A stretch of DNA of 64,000 nucleotides from Lepus europaeus (GCF_033115175.1 NC_084835.1:27733858-27797857), one strand, 5' to 3'; positions 36,008-47,420 are shown, numbered from the stretch's first letter. Numbers and translations are program-made. The notes: a model not told the origin generated them from the letters alone.

Positions 36008-36334
36008 TCTTGGCTGGTGTCGCGGCTCACTAGGCTAATCCTCCGCCAATGGCGCCTGCACCCCGGGTTCTAGTCCCAGTCGGGGCACCGGTTCTGTCCC
36101 GGTTGCTCCTCTTCCAGTCCAGCTCTCTGCCGTGGCCAGGGAGTGCAGTGGAGGATGGCCCAAGTGCTTGGGCCCTGCACCCACATGGGAGACCAGGGGA
36201 AGCACCTGGCTCCTGGCTTCAGCGTGGTACGTTGGCTGCAGCAGCCATTGCGGGGTGAACCAACGGAAAAGGAAGACCTTTCTGTCTCTCTCTCTCTAAC
36301 TCTGCCTGTCAAAAAAAAAAAAAAAAAAAAAACC
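36008..36334 (+). mobile_element. C-type SINE, young subfamily
   Basis: Sense copy: 'ttggctggtgtcgcggctcac', 'gggttctagtcccagtcggg', full body, the 'cgttggctgcagcagcc' insert and a poly(A) at 36311-36332. Confidence 0.94.
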
Positions 36335-37970
36335 CACAAGGAACTCTCCTAAAGTTCACCCATGATGGACACCCAGTCCGACCGGTCACAGCAGTCATTC
36401 TGTTGAACCAAATCCCTGAAGGCAAGGATCCTTTTCCACTCTACTTGCTAAAATTGTGTACTGGGCAGAATTAGAGAGTGCCCAGGAGGGCTTGCAGCTG
36501 TGCTAAGTTCTGCCGCTCATCTTTATTGTCTGCCTTCGCACCCTCAACAGCAGGAGCTGGGGCTGCTCCAGGTGTCAGCTATTCGGGTCATTTGTAGCTG
36601 CTTCACTACAATCGTGGCCAAAGACAATCATTCTGTTACTGGTTCATTTTCACTCCAACCTTCCTGCCCAAAGGATGGAGGGTGGCTGTGGAGAACCATG
36701 TGATGCGACAAGAAGAAATCAAGACTGGCACACGAGGCAAATGGGGGTCAAAGGCAGGAGGGGTGGGAAGAAGGAAACTGGCAGTGACAATGTGCTCCAC
36801 CGGGCTCTGCACCCTGGCGGGGTAGGGGGGGACTGCAAATCTGGCCCTGCCTTTTCCTGCCACCAGCTCAAAAACGGGGAAATGACAGTGAGTGAGTCAC
36901 CAATTGTTGGTCAGACACAACACCATGCTTCCTAGAATTTAGAGCAGAGAGAAATTTCTCTCACTGGTCTCCATAAAGCGGACTGCTGTCTAACTCAACA
37001 GCATCCTCTCTGAAGATGTGACGAATTCCTGAGAGCAGTGGTTTGTCATCTGCTCCACCCAGCGGGATCCAGTGCCTGTCTAAAGGAGGACCAGGTTCTC
37101 TGGGAGCTGCTGACTGAAGCAAGGGCCAGGTTGCGAGGCTCTGAAGGAGTAGCTGGACAAGCATCCTTCCATCTCCACTGTTTCCTCACCACTGAGCTCC
37201 TGCACAAGTTCAAGGGTATGTGTGTGTGTGTGTTCCCCTGTGCTGAAGTGAAGGGGTGCTGGTGCTAGAAGGTCCAAGGCATTTGCAGGGAGCTTTAGGG
37301 TCTGCAGAAGAGCTTCAGCTCCCTTTTAGTTTGGGATCTCTGACAGGAGAGGATGTTGGGGCCAGCAGAGGAGCCTGGATGAGGCAAGGGGGTGTGCGGC
37401 CAGCAAGGTGGTGGTGCTGGTGTGGAAGAGTCCACTTCCAGCAGCTTGAGCAGTTCGGCTCCTTAGCACTGGTGGCATCCAAGGGTGCCTGGGGCAGGTG
37501 AACTGAGGACGGAGGAGCTTCCCCTCTGTGTGCAGGGGGTCGTGATGGAGGCCCCATATGCTCCATGGCTGGGGCCCTGTGACCCTCAGGGAGGAGAGGA
37601 CATCCCCAGCCCAGGCTCCCCAGAGGCCCCCTTCCTCCCACTCACAACCTTGCACCTGCCTCCAGCCAAATCCTGAGGTCACACGAAGCCGCTCAGATTG
37701 TACCAGTGGCATTGTCCTCGTCCATATTTGGCAGGAAGGGGAAATAATGGCCACGTGTCCTTCCAAGACTACTCCAGTGCATTCTCCACAGCGCAGTCCC
37801 TGTGATCTCTCTAAAGCAGGAATCTCCCACCCTGTCACTCCCTGAGGGAAACCCAGCCCCAGCTCCCCAGCCCCTCAGGCTAGAGCTGCAGGTTTGCAGT
37901 GTGCTGGGCATGAAGGAGGGGTGTGAATTTTGGTGGACACAAACTCCTCAAGCATCCTAGGGTGACTGCC
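36335..37970. other. GC-richer unique stretch without recognised gene
   Basis: No repeat recognised. Several frames of 90-170 codons overlap on both strands (for example 37326-37838 on -), which fits CpG-poor, GC-rich chance openness. A short GT run lies near 37220. Confidence 0.45.
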
Positions 37971-37974
37971 TGTG

Positions 37975-38090
37975 TCTCAACTAGACTCTGAGCTCTGCTA
38001 GGGGGTAGGGGCACGCAGGCATCACCCACTGTCATATCCCTTTCACCAACACCAGGCCTGGCATCCTGTGCTTTGCCTGATGAAGAAGAG
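37975..38090 (+). mobile_element. L2 3' end fragment
   Basis: Sense L2 3' end: 'tcaactagactctgagctct', a G-rich 'gctagggggtaggggc', 'actgtcatatccctttcacc' and 'ccaggcctggcatcc'. Diverged but in the right order. Confidence 0.6.
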
Positions 38091-39329
38091 CAGCCAGCGC
38101 TTGGCTTGGGGAGAGAGTGGGTCCCGTGGACAACCTGTCCTCGTGAAGCACCTCCACCGCCCAGTGCAGTAGGAGCTGGGGGAGAGAGGGCGTAGGCAGA
38201 TCAGCTTCCCTTGCTTCTGCCACTGGACAAGCCCCTCTAAACCATGGCTCCCTCCACAGCCAGAGGCACTCATTGTGAGAAGAGAGCTTCCATAACGACA
38301 GGTGTCTGTCGAGGCCCGAGCCTCCTCTTGGTGATGAGCCCTTCTGATGAAGTGCTTGTTGTTGGGACAGAGGGAAAGCGTGTGGCTCTGAGCACCGGCC
38401 TTGCAGCCCCGCAGCACATCTGCACCTGCTTCTGAGCCCAAGGAGGGGAATGCATTTCCCCCTTATTCTGTGCCAGCTCTGTCTTTGAAGTGTCTGCCCA
38501 AGTGGGACTTTTGTGTGCACTTGTTGATGTGAGTGTGTAATAGAAGAAAGCAATCACCTACCAGATTGTCTGGATAGAAAAGGAGCGGTGAATAGACAGG
38601 ATGCGTAATTGACTTACGGAATTGGAGGAGTATAATTCACTATCTCAGGCAGAATGGTTCTATTTGGAAACTCCTTAAGTAGGATGCGAATGCTTTCACT
38701 TGTGAAATTGGGGCCTTTTGCTTTACCACGTGAAGCCCCCAGAGTGACCCAAGGTAATCACACAAATGATAACATTCCAGTACCTCACTGCCATATATCT
38801 GGAGCAAGTCTGGTATCTGCTCCCCAATGAACCCCTCTTTTATAAGCCCTAGAACCCTAGGGGCTGAGCCAGCCAGTGTTCATCACTTTCCTTTGTCTTT
38901 GATGTCACCGCAGAAAAAAGGAGTCTGGCCAGCCTGGGCAGCCTCCAGCCAGCACAGGGGACCCTGTGGAGGTCAGGGTACCAGTGGCTCTTTGTGGCCT
39001 TGCCTGCTTTCTCAGGGTTTGGGGGAAAGGCATGCTTTGCCTCTACTGCCCAGCAGTCCCTTGTGCCTTGGGCCCTGCAGGCCAAGCAGATGGCAGCTTT
39101 GCCACAGTCCTCTGGAGGTGGTCATGTCCCAGGCAATGAAGTTCCCACCTTTGGGAGAGCCAGGACAAGGCAACATGTTCTTTACGCCTCCTGTGCTCCT
39201 GGTCCAAGAGTCAGGCCCCTGGAACTGGTTCCATGGCCTCTCAGGTTTTGCTTGATCCTAATCTCTCTGTCTTCCCCAGCCTTCCGCTTTGGTCGTGGTC
39301 TCTGCAGGCCTTCGTAGGCACCTGTGACT
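38091..39329. other. Unique stretch without recognised gene
   Basis: No repeat. Frames at 38032-38553 (-, 173 codons) and 38827-39255 (+, 142 codons) have no recognised domain and are overlapped by others, so are not called. Confidence 0.45.
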
Positions 39330-39657
39330 TTGTTTTTTTAAACATTTATTTATTTGAAAGGCAGAGTTACCGAGAGGCAGAGAGAGAGAGACAAAGAGAG
39401 AAGGAGGTCTTCCATCCACTGGTTCACTCCTCAGATGGCCACAATGGCTAGAACTGGGCTGATCTGAAGCCAGGAGCCAAGAGCTTCTTCTGGGTCTTCC
39501 ACGCAGGTGCAGGAGCCCAAGGACGTTGGCCATCTTCTATTGCTTTCCCAGGGCATAGCAGAGAGCTGGATCAGAAAAGGAGCAGCTGGGACTTGAACTG
39601 GCGCCCATATGGGATGCTGGTACTGCAGGTGGCAGCTTTACGCTCTATGCCAGCCCT
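39330..39657 (-). mobile_element. C-type SINE with perfect target duplication
   Basis: Full antisense copy. The 13-bp duplication 'ggcacctgtgact' is at 39317-39329 and 39658-39670. Confidence 0.95.
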
Positions 39658-39789
39658 GGCACCTGTGACTCTGAACCTCAGACTTGCTCTTGGTTCTTTT
39701 CCTCCAGAAGGGCTCAGGCTATCTGACTCCTCCCTCCTCTGCACAGTGGGTTCCTGCAGGCATTCCCGTCGTAGCATGCCTGACAACCC

Positions 39790-39960
39790 TGAGTGCTCTG
39801 TGCCAAGCACTGGGTCTCAGATACGGATTTGCTACTTAATGCTCACACATGTTCCATACCATAGGCCTTTGTGTTGTCCTCACCTGACACAGGAGGACAT
39901 GCAGGCATGGAGAAGCCAGCACCAGGACTTGAACCTGAGCTCTCGGCCTGCTCCTTGCAT
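39790..39960 (-). mobile_element. MIR SINE fragment
   Basis: Reversed MIR: 'gctctgtgccaagcactgg', 'cacctgacacaggaggacat', 'ccaggacttgaacctgagc'. Confidence 0.55.
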
Positions 39961-40049
39961 CCACTCACATGACAAAAGTGGGTTCTTCTAAAAACATGGG
40001 TCTGCTTTAACGCCTCTGACTTCACTGCCACCACTGTTTAAATGTAAGC

Positions 40050-40328
40050 AATGGAAATGGCTTTTGGCCTAGCGGTGTACACGCCTGCATCCCACAAGGA
40101 GTAGCTGCACTGGACTCCTGCCTCTGGCTCCTGACTCCAGCTTCCTACTAATGCAGACCCTGGAAGGCAGTAGGTGGTGGCCCAGGTGGTGGAGTTCCTA
40201 CCACCTATGTGGGAGACCCTGACTGAGCTCCTGTCTCCAGGCTTCCGCAGACATTTGGGGAATGAACTAGCAGATGGTAGCTCTCTATCTCTCTGCCTCC
40301 CAAATAAATAAATGTGTAAGTTTTTAAC
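40050..40328 (+). mobile_element. Old C-type SINE
   Basis: Sense copy with head 'ggcttttggcctagcggtg', body 'tgggagaccctgactgagc', a short CT stretch and the tail 'caaataaataaatg'. First of three copies in a row. Confidence 0.86.
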
Positions 40329-40341
40329 ATCTAAACAGTTG

Positions 40342-40645
40342 GGGCCGACCTTGTGGCATAGTGGGTAAAGCCTCCAACTGCAATGCCGTCATCCCATATG
40401 GGCATTGGTTCAAGTCCCTGCTGCTCCACTTCTGATCCATCTCTTTGCTAATGGCCTTGGAAAGCAGTAGAAGGTGGCCCAAGTCCTTGGGTCCCTGAAC
40501 CCACATGGGAGACCTGGAAGAAGCTTCTGGCTCCTGGCTTTGGCCTGACCCAGCCTTGGTGTTCGGCCAACTGGGGGAATGGAAGACCTCTCTTTCTATG
40601 TCTCTTTCTGTAATTCTGAATTTCAAATAAATAACTAAATTTTGG
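40342..40645 (+). mobile_element. C-type SINE, second of three in a row
   Basis: Sense copy: 'tggggccgaccttgtggcat', 'gcattggttcaagtccctgc', body, and tail 'caaataaataactaaatttt'. It abuts the next copy with no spacer. Confidence 0.92.
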
Positions 40646-40962
40646 GGGCCAGCGCCATGGGCTTACAAGGTTAATCCTCCATCTGCAGTGCCAGGTTCTA
40701 GTACTGGTTGCTCCTCTTCCAGTCCAGCTCTCTGCTGTGACCCGGGAAGGCAGTGGAAGATGGCCCAAGTGCTTGGGCCCCTGCACCCGCATGGGGGACT
40801 GGGAAGAAGCTCCTGGCTCCTGTCTTCGGATCGGCGCAGCTCCGGCCATTGCGGCCATCTGGGGAGTGAACCAATGGAAAAGGAAGACCTTTCTCTCTGT
40901 CTCTCTCACTGTCTGTAACTCTACCTGTCAAATAAATAAATAAAATTATTTTTAAGAAATAA
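40646..40962 (+). mobile_element. C-type SINE, third of three in a row
   Basis: Sense copy with head 'gggggccagcgccatggg', full body, and 'tcaaataaataaataaaatt'. It inserted into the A-rich tail of the previous copy: 'aaataactaaat' recurs at 40965-40976. Confidence 0.93.
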
Positions 40963-42264
40963 CTAAATCTTTCTAAACAGTGTAGATACTTATAAAGTGG
41001 AGGAAAGCCCTCCGCCCCTGGCCTCACTCAGGTGTCCTTCACCAGAGCTGGTCTCGGCTCGGGTGCCGCCTTCCCAGTCCCTCTGCAACCTTGCCCAACA
41101 CACCCATGCGCTTCTGTAGCACTGGCCTCCCTTCCAGGCAACAAAGAGTAGAATACTGGCGTAGCCTTTAGCAGAGAAGCGTTTTTGCAAGGAAGTTCAG
41201 CGTCTGATGCAGGCTCCTGCCCCGGCTCCCTCAGCTGCAGCAGCCTCCTCTGGAGACCCTGTTTGTGCCTCTGTTACATTGGATTGGTGGTGCTCAGCGG
41301 GGCAACGATGGCAGAACCAATAAATTAATTCCATGCAACACCCTGGGGGTGGCTAATTAGCATATTCAGAGTCCTAATCTGAGTCAACCCCTTCAGTCTG
41401 CTTAATAAGCATAGGGAGATTAGAAGTAATTTTCGGCTGGCAGAATTAGCGGTGCTTTAGGGTATGCAGGCGGGCCACGTACTCTACTGGATTCAGTGCT
41501 AAATGAAAATGCAGGGGCTCTTGCTCAAAAGCAGGACACAGCACCCTCCAAGACAGTAGGCACAATGCCTTTGCCTTTCTTCCACTGTCGCCCTCTGGAC
41601 CTGCCATGGTGTACAGTGTTCTATTAATTGCTATTCACTGCCACACTCCCTCTACTACAGGTTGAGAGGATGGGAGACTGCGGACTCCCAGGCTTCCTGG
41701 GGGCAGCAAGCTGTCCTGTCTTGTGATTCCGCTTGCTCACGGTGCCCACAGCCTGCCAGATTCCCTCCCTGCCAGCGCCAGCCTAGTGTGCTGTGCCCAG
41801 CTAGAGGTGGGACAGTGGACCCAGTGCCTCTTCTGCCTGCCGGCCCACCTCCCAGCCCCGAGAGTACCGCCACCTCTGCACGGGATGAGCTAGGTCCCTG
41901 ATAGGGTCAGGTGAGAGATTTGCCTCTCCCGAGGCACCAGCTGGGACACTGCCAACTTGGGGTCCTCGCAGTCACCACCACGTCCTACCCAGAAACACCA
42001 CAGGATTCCTGGGCCAACTTCGACGGCTCCCACACTCATACCTTGGTTCCAAGTTGGAGCAAAGGGTGGCAGTGGAAATGGGGTGGGACAGGGTGATGGG
42101 GGATGCCACATGGGGTCCAGGATGCCAGGGGATGAGAAGACAGAAAGCTGAGAACCGACCAGGCAGGCAGCAGGAGGCCAGACAGGGGTTTGCAGTCCTC
42201 ACATGTGTTCCATTGTCTCTTTAGATTTCACCTGCAAAATTAAACATCAAACATAAAATTACTA
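40963..42264. other. Unique stretch with a possible regulatory element
   Basis: No repeat or gene. It contains the AT-rich element at 41275-41480. Frames at 41655-42202 overlap on both strands and look spurious. Confidence 0.45.
41275..41480. promoter_or_regulatory. Possible conserved regulatory element
   Basis: A compact unique block dense in homeodomain/POU-like words: 'aataaattaatt', the perfect palindrome 'gctaattagc' (41352-41361), 'tagcatattcag', 'cctaatctgag', 'cttaataagc'. It contrasts with GC-rich flanks. Function is inference only and no conservation data were used. Confidence 0.25.
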
Positions 42265-42515
42265 AGAATTTTTTTTAAAAACTATTTTGAAAGGCTGGGT
42301 TGAGGGGAGAGCGAGAAAAGAGAAAGATCTTTGATTCACTGGTTCACTGTCCAAATGACTGTAGCAGCCAGGACTGGGCCGGACTGAAGCTGGGAGCTGG
42401 AAGTCCTCCTATGTGGGTGGCAGGGACCCCACTTTTTCATGCATCACTTCTGGTGCCCCATGTGGGCATTAGCAGGAAGCAGGAACAAAAGCAGAGCTAG
42501 GATTTGAGCACACAC
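42265..42515 (-). mobile_element. Old C-type SINE
   Basis: Antisense copy: poly(T) 'ttttttttaaaaactatt', 'ggttcactgtccaaatgac', 'gctaggatttgagcacac'. Several small deletions. Confidence 0.8.
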
Positions 42516-42581
42516 AGAGAGAGAGAAGGGCTCACACGTGGGGCTCAGCGTCTGTCACTGCATTAAAAGTCTGAATAAATC

Positions 42582-42735
42582 TGGGATGGGAATTTGGTTC
42601 CATGGTTAAGATGCCACTGGGACACCCACATGCGTTATCAGAGTGCTTGTGTTCAAGTTCTAGCTCCACTCTCAATTCCAGCTAATGCGATGCAATTGCT
42701 ATGTAAGTAGTTGCTATTTTATATTATTTAGGGAA
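42582..42735 (+). mobile_element. Old C-type SINE head fragment
   Basis: Sense head: 'gggaatttggttccatgg', 'ttaagatgccactgggacac', 'tgtgttcaagttctagctcc'. The body is lost. Confidence 0.65.
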
Positions 42736-42744
42736 TAATAACAA

Positions 42745-42865
42745 CAAGATTGAAGAGTCTGTACAAGCTCAGTATGGATGCAATATTGTTTTCAACCCTT
42801 TTCTATGCTGTGTTGGTGGAGCCACAGATGCAGAAACCACAGATCTGGTGCCCATGGGTATGGAG
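42745..42865 (+). mobile_element. MER2/Tigger-type DNA transposon end
   Basis: 'gagtctgtacaagctcagta', 'ttggtggagccacagatgca' and 'gaaaccacagatctgg' match the order of the right end of a MER2-like element. The body is absent. Confidence 0.5.
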
Positions 42866-43505
42866 AACCACGTGTAGTTTAATCTCTTTGCTTACACATG
42901 CATTGTTGTGCTTTTTGCATTGTCCTGAAGGCAAGGGCATTGACTCTCCCCATTGTCTGCCTGGTCTCAGCACAGCATCAAGCACCTGCTGGGGTAAACC
43001 AGTGGGTCAGATGCCCAGGAGTCATGGGCGGAGAGGAAGGAAAGCAGGTTTCCTGAATGAATCCTAAGGACCAGCTGACCTGTGTCTGTCAGAAAACGCC
43101 CAGGGGTTCACGCCTCATCCTATCTTTAAGTTGCACTAACTTTTGATCATTTCTGGCAGAGAAAAAACCACTCTTGCCTCAATATACACAGTACTGCCTT
43201 CCTCTCTTTTCCAGACTTGAATTAGTCAGAGATGGGAAAAGGCTGAGTCTGTGTGCAGTGATGGGAGCAGAGAGGGGAAAGGGGGGTTTGGCGTCAGATG
43301 GCCTGGAGTCTGTTCTGGCCTGGCCCTTCACAACCTCGTGCCAGGAAAGTGTCTGCTTCCGTGGGCTCCCACTCCTCCCGGTGCAGCGTGGACACTGACA
43401 CTGTCTTTGCAGAGAGGTCAAAAAAGAGGACTTTACACTTATATACATAATCTTACACATACATAACATAATTCTAATATATAAGATGTAACTTACTATA
43501 TATTA
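42866..43505. other. Unassigned stretch
   Basis: No gene or repeat recognised. AT-rich from 43430. Confidence 0.4.
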
Positions 43506-43775
43506 ATTTTCATTTCTTTGAGAGGCTTAGAAACAGAGCTAGAGCACTTCCATCTGCGAATGCACTCCTCAGATGCCCCCAGTAGCCACACTGGGCCAGG
43601 CGAAAGCCAGAAGCCAGGGACTCAGTCCAGGGCTTCCACGTGGGTGGCAGGAACCCAAGTACTTGGGGCATCAGCCCTGCTTCCCAGGGTCTGCATTAGC
43701 AGGAAACTGGAGTCAGGGACTAACTCAGGAACTGGACCCAGCCACTCGGATGTGGGATGTGGGGAATCTCAAACA
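43506..43775 (-). mobile_element. Old C-type SINE
   Basis: Antisense copy: 'atttctttgagaggcttag', 'gggccaggcgaaagccag', 'gtctgcattagcaggaaac'. The head is degraded. Confidence 0.83.
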
Positions 43776-43896
43776 GGAGACCCAGGGCTTGCCCTAGGTG
43801 GCATACGTAGGATGCCAGTGTGGCTCCTGGCACATAGCAGGCAGCCTGAATGCGGAGTAGCTAATGTCATCTTTGGTGTAAGAAGTATTGAGTGGA

Positions 43897-44219
43897 GGGG
43901 CCAGCGCCGTGGCTCAGTAGGTTAATCCTCTGCCTGTGGCGCCAGCATCCCATATGGGTGCCGGTTCTAGTCTCGGTTGCTCCTCTTCCAGTCCAGCTCT
44001 CTGCTGTGGCCCGGGAGGGCAGTGAAGGATGGCCCAAGTCCTTGGGCCCCTGCATCCCTCTGGGAGACCGGGAAGAAGCATCTGGCTCCTGGCTTCGGAT
44101 CGGCACAGCTCCGGCCGTTGCAGCCATTTGGGGAGTGAACTAATGGACAGAAGGCCTCACTGTTTCTCCCTCTCACTGTCTGTAACTCTAGCTCTCAAAT
44201 AAATAATAATAAAAAAGTG
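43897..44219 (+). mobile_element. C-type SINE, first of a composite pair
   Basis: Sense copy: 'gggccagcgccgtggctcag', body, 'caaataaataataataaa'. Its left flank 'attgagtgga' (43887-43896) recurs only after the second copy, at 44566-44575. Confidence 0.94.
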
Positions 44220-44223
44220 TTGA

Positions 44224-44565
44224 AGCCGGCGCCGCGGCTCAATAGACTAATCCTCTGCCTGCGGCGCCAGCACACAGGGTTCTAGTCCTGGTTGGGGCAC
44301 CAGATTCTGTCCCGGTTGCTCCTCTTCCAGTCCAGCTCTCTGCTGTGGCCCGGGAGTGCAGTGGAGGATGGCCCAAGTGCTTGGGCCCTGTACCCGCATG
44401 GGAGACCAGGAGGAAGCACCTGGCTTTGGATCAGTGCAGTGTGCCGGCCGCAGCGACCACTGGGGGGGGTGAACCAACAGAAAAGGAAGACCTTTCTGTC
44501 TCTCTCTCTCTCACTGTCCACTCTGCCTGTCAAAAAGAAAAAAAAAAAAAGAAAGAAAAAAAAAG
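44224..44565 (+). mobile_element. C-type SINE, young, second of a composite pair
   Basis: Sense copy with head 'gccggcgccgcggctcaat', 'gcggcgccagcacacagg', the young-type insert 'gtgccggccgcagcgacc' and an A/G tail. It inserted in the first copy's 3' flank. Confidence 0.94.
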
Positions 44566-44864
44566 ATTGAGTGGAATTTCATTTGGGATTTTTTTAGTAG
44601 CTGCCCCCTTGCTCCCTTGTCTGACATTAGCACTGTAAATGTAGAATAGCTAAATAACTGCCACATCTCAGTGTCTTCCTCCGAGATGTTTTCCTCTCTT
44701 ATCCTGCGTGTCTGTGGCTGGCGGATGGGCCCTCTGTCCCACACAATCCCCACGCTCACGTGAGACCCAGGCTGTGGCACAGTCACCTACCAGTTCGCAC
44801 ATCTGCCCGGTAGTGACACACCCAGGCCTCCTCACAGGGACCAGGAAGTCCCACCTGTCTCGGC

Positions 44865-45165
44865 CTGTTCAGACAGTTGTAGCAAGTGACCGTAAGCCAG
44901 GTGGCTTACACACAATATGAATCTATTTCTCACAGCTCCGGAGGCTGGGAGGTCCACAAGCAAAGTGCCAGCAGAACTGGCGTCCGATCAGGGCTTATTT
45001 TCTGGTCCATAGATGGTGACTTCTCATGGGGCCCCCACATGACAAGGGCTCAAGAGGTCTCTCTCTCTCTCTCTCTCTCTCAGGCCTCCTTTGATAAGGC
45101 ACTAATTTTACTTATGGGAGCTCCGCCCTCATGATCACCTCCCAGAGGCCTCACCTGGTGCTGTA
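44865..45165 (-). mobile_element. MLT1-type MaLR LTR
   Basis: Antisense LTR: 'gtaagccaggtggcttacac', 'tatttctcacagctccggag', 'gctgggaggtccacaagc', 'ggtccatagatggtgacttc', (TC)n at 45058-45081, 'gataaggcactaattttac', 'ccctcatgatcacctcccag'. Order and wording match MLT1. Non-coding. Confidence 0.75.
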
Positions 45166-45437
45166 CTGTCGCCTTGGGCAGCAGGGTTTCGACCTAGTGG
45201 GCCGTGGCAGTGCCCTGTGCACAGGAGGTGAGGAGCCAAGCCTGTGTGGTGAGCAGAGCGACACCGAGTGGATAAGCGTAGCCGCTGTGTGCTGAGCCCT
45301 GCCGAGGGTAAGGCACTGAACTGTTACATGGGATTGCGAATGGATTTTATTCACACACGTGTAAATTCCTATATATTCATGTAGATATATACAGCTACTC
45401 ATACAGGTACACATACAGTCCTCTATCCCTATATATA
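45166..45437. other. Unassigned stretch
   Basis: No gene or repeat recognised. AT-rich at the right end. Confidence 0.35.
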
Positions 45438-45646
45438 ATGGGAGTTATAAAGTTTGTGGAAAACGACATTAAAAGATAAGCTTATCTGGGTCTAAAAAAC
45501 ATTTGAAAACCTTGCATATGAGGGATCTGCCAAAAGTGCATAAGATATGTATTATGAAGAAGCTGTGCATGGACTTCAAATTGTTTTGCACCCAAATACA
45601 CTTATCTTTTAATTCCATTTCCCATGGCTTTTTGAAGTACTCTGGT
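45438..45646 (+). mobile_element. MITE-like inverted-repeat element, most complete copy
   Basis: About 209 bases, nearly palindromic. Left arm: 'aaagtttgtggaaaacgac', 'attaaaagataag', 'cttatctgggtctaaaaaac', 'tttgaaaaccttgcatatg'. Right arm, reversed: 'atgcatg.acttcaaattg'-like, 'ttttgcacccaaatacac', 'ttatcttttaattcc', 'ccatggctttttgaagtac'. Short internal spacer, no coding capacity. It looks like a non-autonomous DNA transposon and I do not know its catalogue name. Confidence 0.65.
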
Positions 45647-45654
45647 ACATACCC

Positions 45655-45780
45655 TCTTACTCAAGCTGAGGAAACAGGTTTAACAAAGTCAAGTCATTTG
45701 TCCAAGGTCACACAACACAACTGGGAGGGGGCAGCGCTGTGTATGAAACCGAGATCTGACTTAACACCAGAGCCCTCACT
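45655..45780 (-). mobile_element. MIR SINE fragment
   Basis: Reversed MIR: 'aagctgaggaaacagg', 'catttgtccaaggtcacaca', 'gtgtatgaaaccgagatctg'. Confidence 0.7.
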
Positions 45781-46244
45781 TTTCCCGTTTTATTGTTCCG
45801 GGGGACACTGAGGATCTTCCACATGGAGACCAAGGTGGTCCTCGCAAACTCCCACATGAGCTCCAGGGCAGCTGGGGAAGCTGGCAGGTTTCCCCCACAG
45901 CCCTCTGCTGTAGGTGCAGTAGCTCCAGGGATCACCAGGACACACCTGCTACTCCCCCGCCCCCGCACCTGTACCCCTGAGAACCTGCGCCTTGAGGGTG
46001 AATTAAGGCCTTCAAGGCTGGAGCTTTAGTAGCTATTTTGGATAAAAACCATGCATTAGGTGGCAAAGCAGGAAACTGAAAGGATCCTTGGTTCCCTGAT
46101 GACAGAACTACCTTGGACTTTCTACCTTGGGACTTGTCTTAAGTGACATGGAAGTTAAATTTTGTTTGTTCCTTTTTAGTTTTATTTATTTTTTACATAT
46201 ACAACTGACCCTATCCTGTGGCTGTCCCTTGCCTGCACTTTTAG
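45781..46244. other. Unassigned stretch
   Basis: No gene or repeat recognised. Overlapping frames on both strands at 45708-46029. Confidence 0.35.
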
Positions 46245-46565
46245 TCCAGAAGATCTAGGTCTGCTGGCCTGGAACTCAGGACCCAGGCCTACCCTAATCA
46301 GGACAATGCATTCCCTGGCCGTAAGCATCCTTTCCGGAGGGCGCAGCCAACAACCAGGATGAATCCTGGACTTGACCTTGGGAGGTTGTGGAGGCCGCTT
46401 GGAGAGGGCAGGCTGTCTCAATGACCTTATCTGAACTCTGGATCCAGCTCTGCCTGAAATGAGATCTACCACGAGATGGTTCACAAGTGAGCCAACCTAT
46501 TCTTTTTGCTTAAGCCAGTTTGAGTTTTGGCCACTTGTATCCAAAACACTCTGAACTGTTACAGG
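46245..46565 (+). mobile_element. MLT1-like LTR fragment
   Basis: Ends with 'tgcttaagccagtttgag', 'ttttggccacttgtatcc', and 'aacactctgaactgttacag', the usual 3' end of several MLT1 LTRs. The upstream part is only loosely matched. Confidence 0.5.
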
Positions 46566-47097
46566 CTCTGAATCCGTCTGGGTGACCTTTGTTGCTTTAA
46601 CAAACGGACCCCAGATGTCCCAGGATCCCTGCTGCTCACTTTGCCTGGGGAAGGCAGGTGAAAGACCACACCTAACCTTGAAGGACCCAGGAGGTGTCGT
46701 CTGCCTGTGAGCCCAGCCGCCGGAGGAGAGCCAGGATTCTGGGGAACCTTAGCCATCCCTGCTACACCACCGTCTGATTCTTCCTGTGTTCTCTTAACAC
46801 CCGAAAGGTTCCTGTCATTGCCTGCGTGAGACCCTCCCCCATGGCCCATAAGGCCCTGTGTGATGAGACTCCCATGGTGTCTCTAGCCCCTCTCAACCCC
46901 CCTCAAGGCCTGGCTGCTTCCTCACCGGCCATCCTGGTTTCTGGTCAGTTCTTATGGCTGGCAGGGCTAGCAGCTTTGTCCTAGCAGGACGCCCTTGTCC
47001 AAGCCTAAACCTGGTTCCTTCTCACCCTCCAGGAACCCCCTTTGTGTGTCACTGCCAGAGTTCTGGAACATTCTCTCACACAGGGCTGTCCCTGGTG
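46566..47097. other. Unassigned stretch
   Basis: No gene or repeat recognised. Confidence 0.4.
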
Positions 47098-47420
47098 GGT
47101 TTTTTGAAGATTTATTTATTTGAGAGTTACAGAGAGGCAGAGGCAAAGTGGGTGGGGGTCTTCCATCTGCTGGTTCACTCCCCGGATGGCTGTGTAGCCA
47201 GGGCTGAGCCAGGCCAAAACCAGGAACAAAGAGACAGGAGCTTCATCCGGGTCTCCTATGCATGTGCATGGGCACAAGCACTTGAGCCATCTTCTACTGC
47301 TTTCCCAGGCCATCAGCAGGGAGCTGGATCAGAAGTGGAGCAGCTGGGACTTGAACCAGCAGACATGGAATGCTGGGGTTGCAGGTGGCAGCTTTACCCA
47401 CTGTGCCACAGCGCTGGCCC
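47098..47420 (-). mobile_element. C-type SINE
   Basis: Antisense copy. The flank 'tccctggtg' occurs at 47090 and again at 47421, a target duplication. Body and head are full. Confidence 0.93.

Noticed and set aside
37326-38553. Frames of 170 and 173 codons on the - strand
   Set aside because: Overlapped on both strands by other frames in a GC-rich stretch; no recognised motif.
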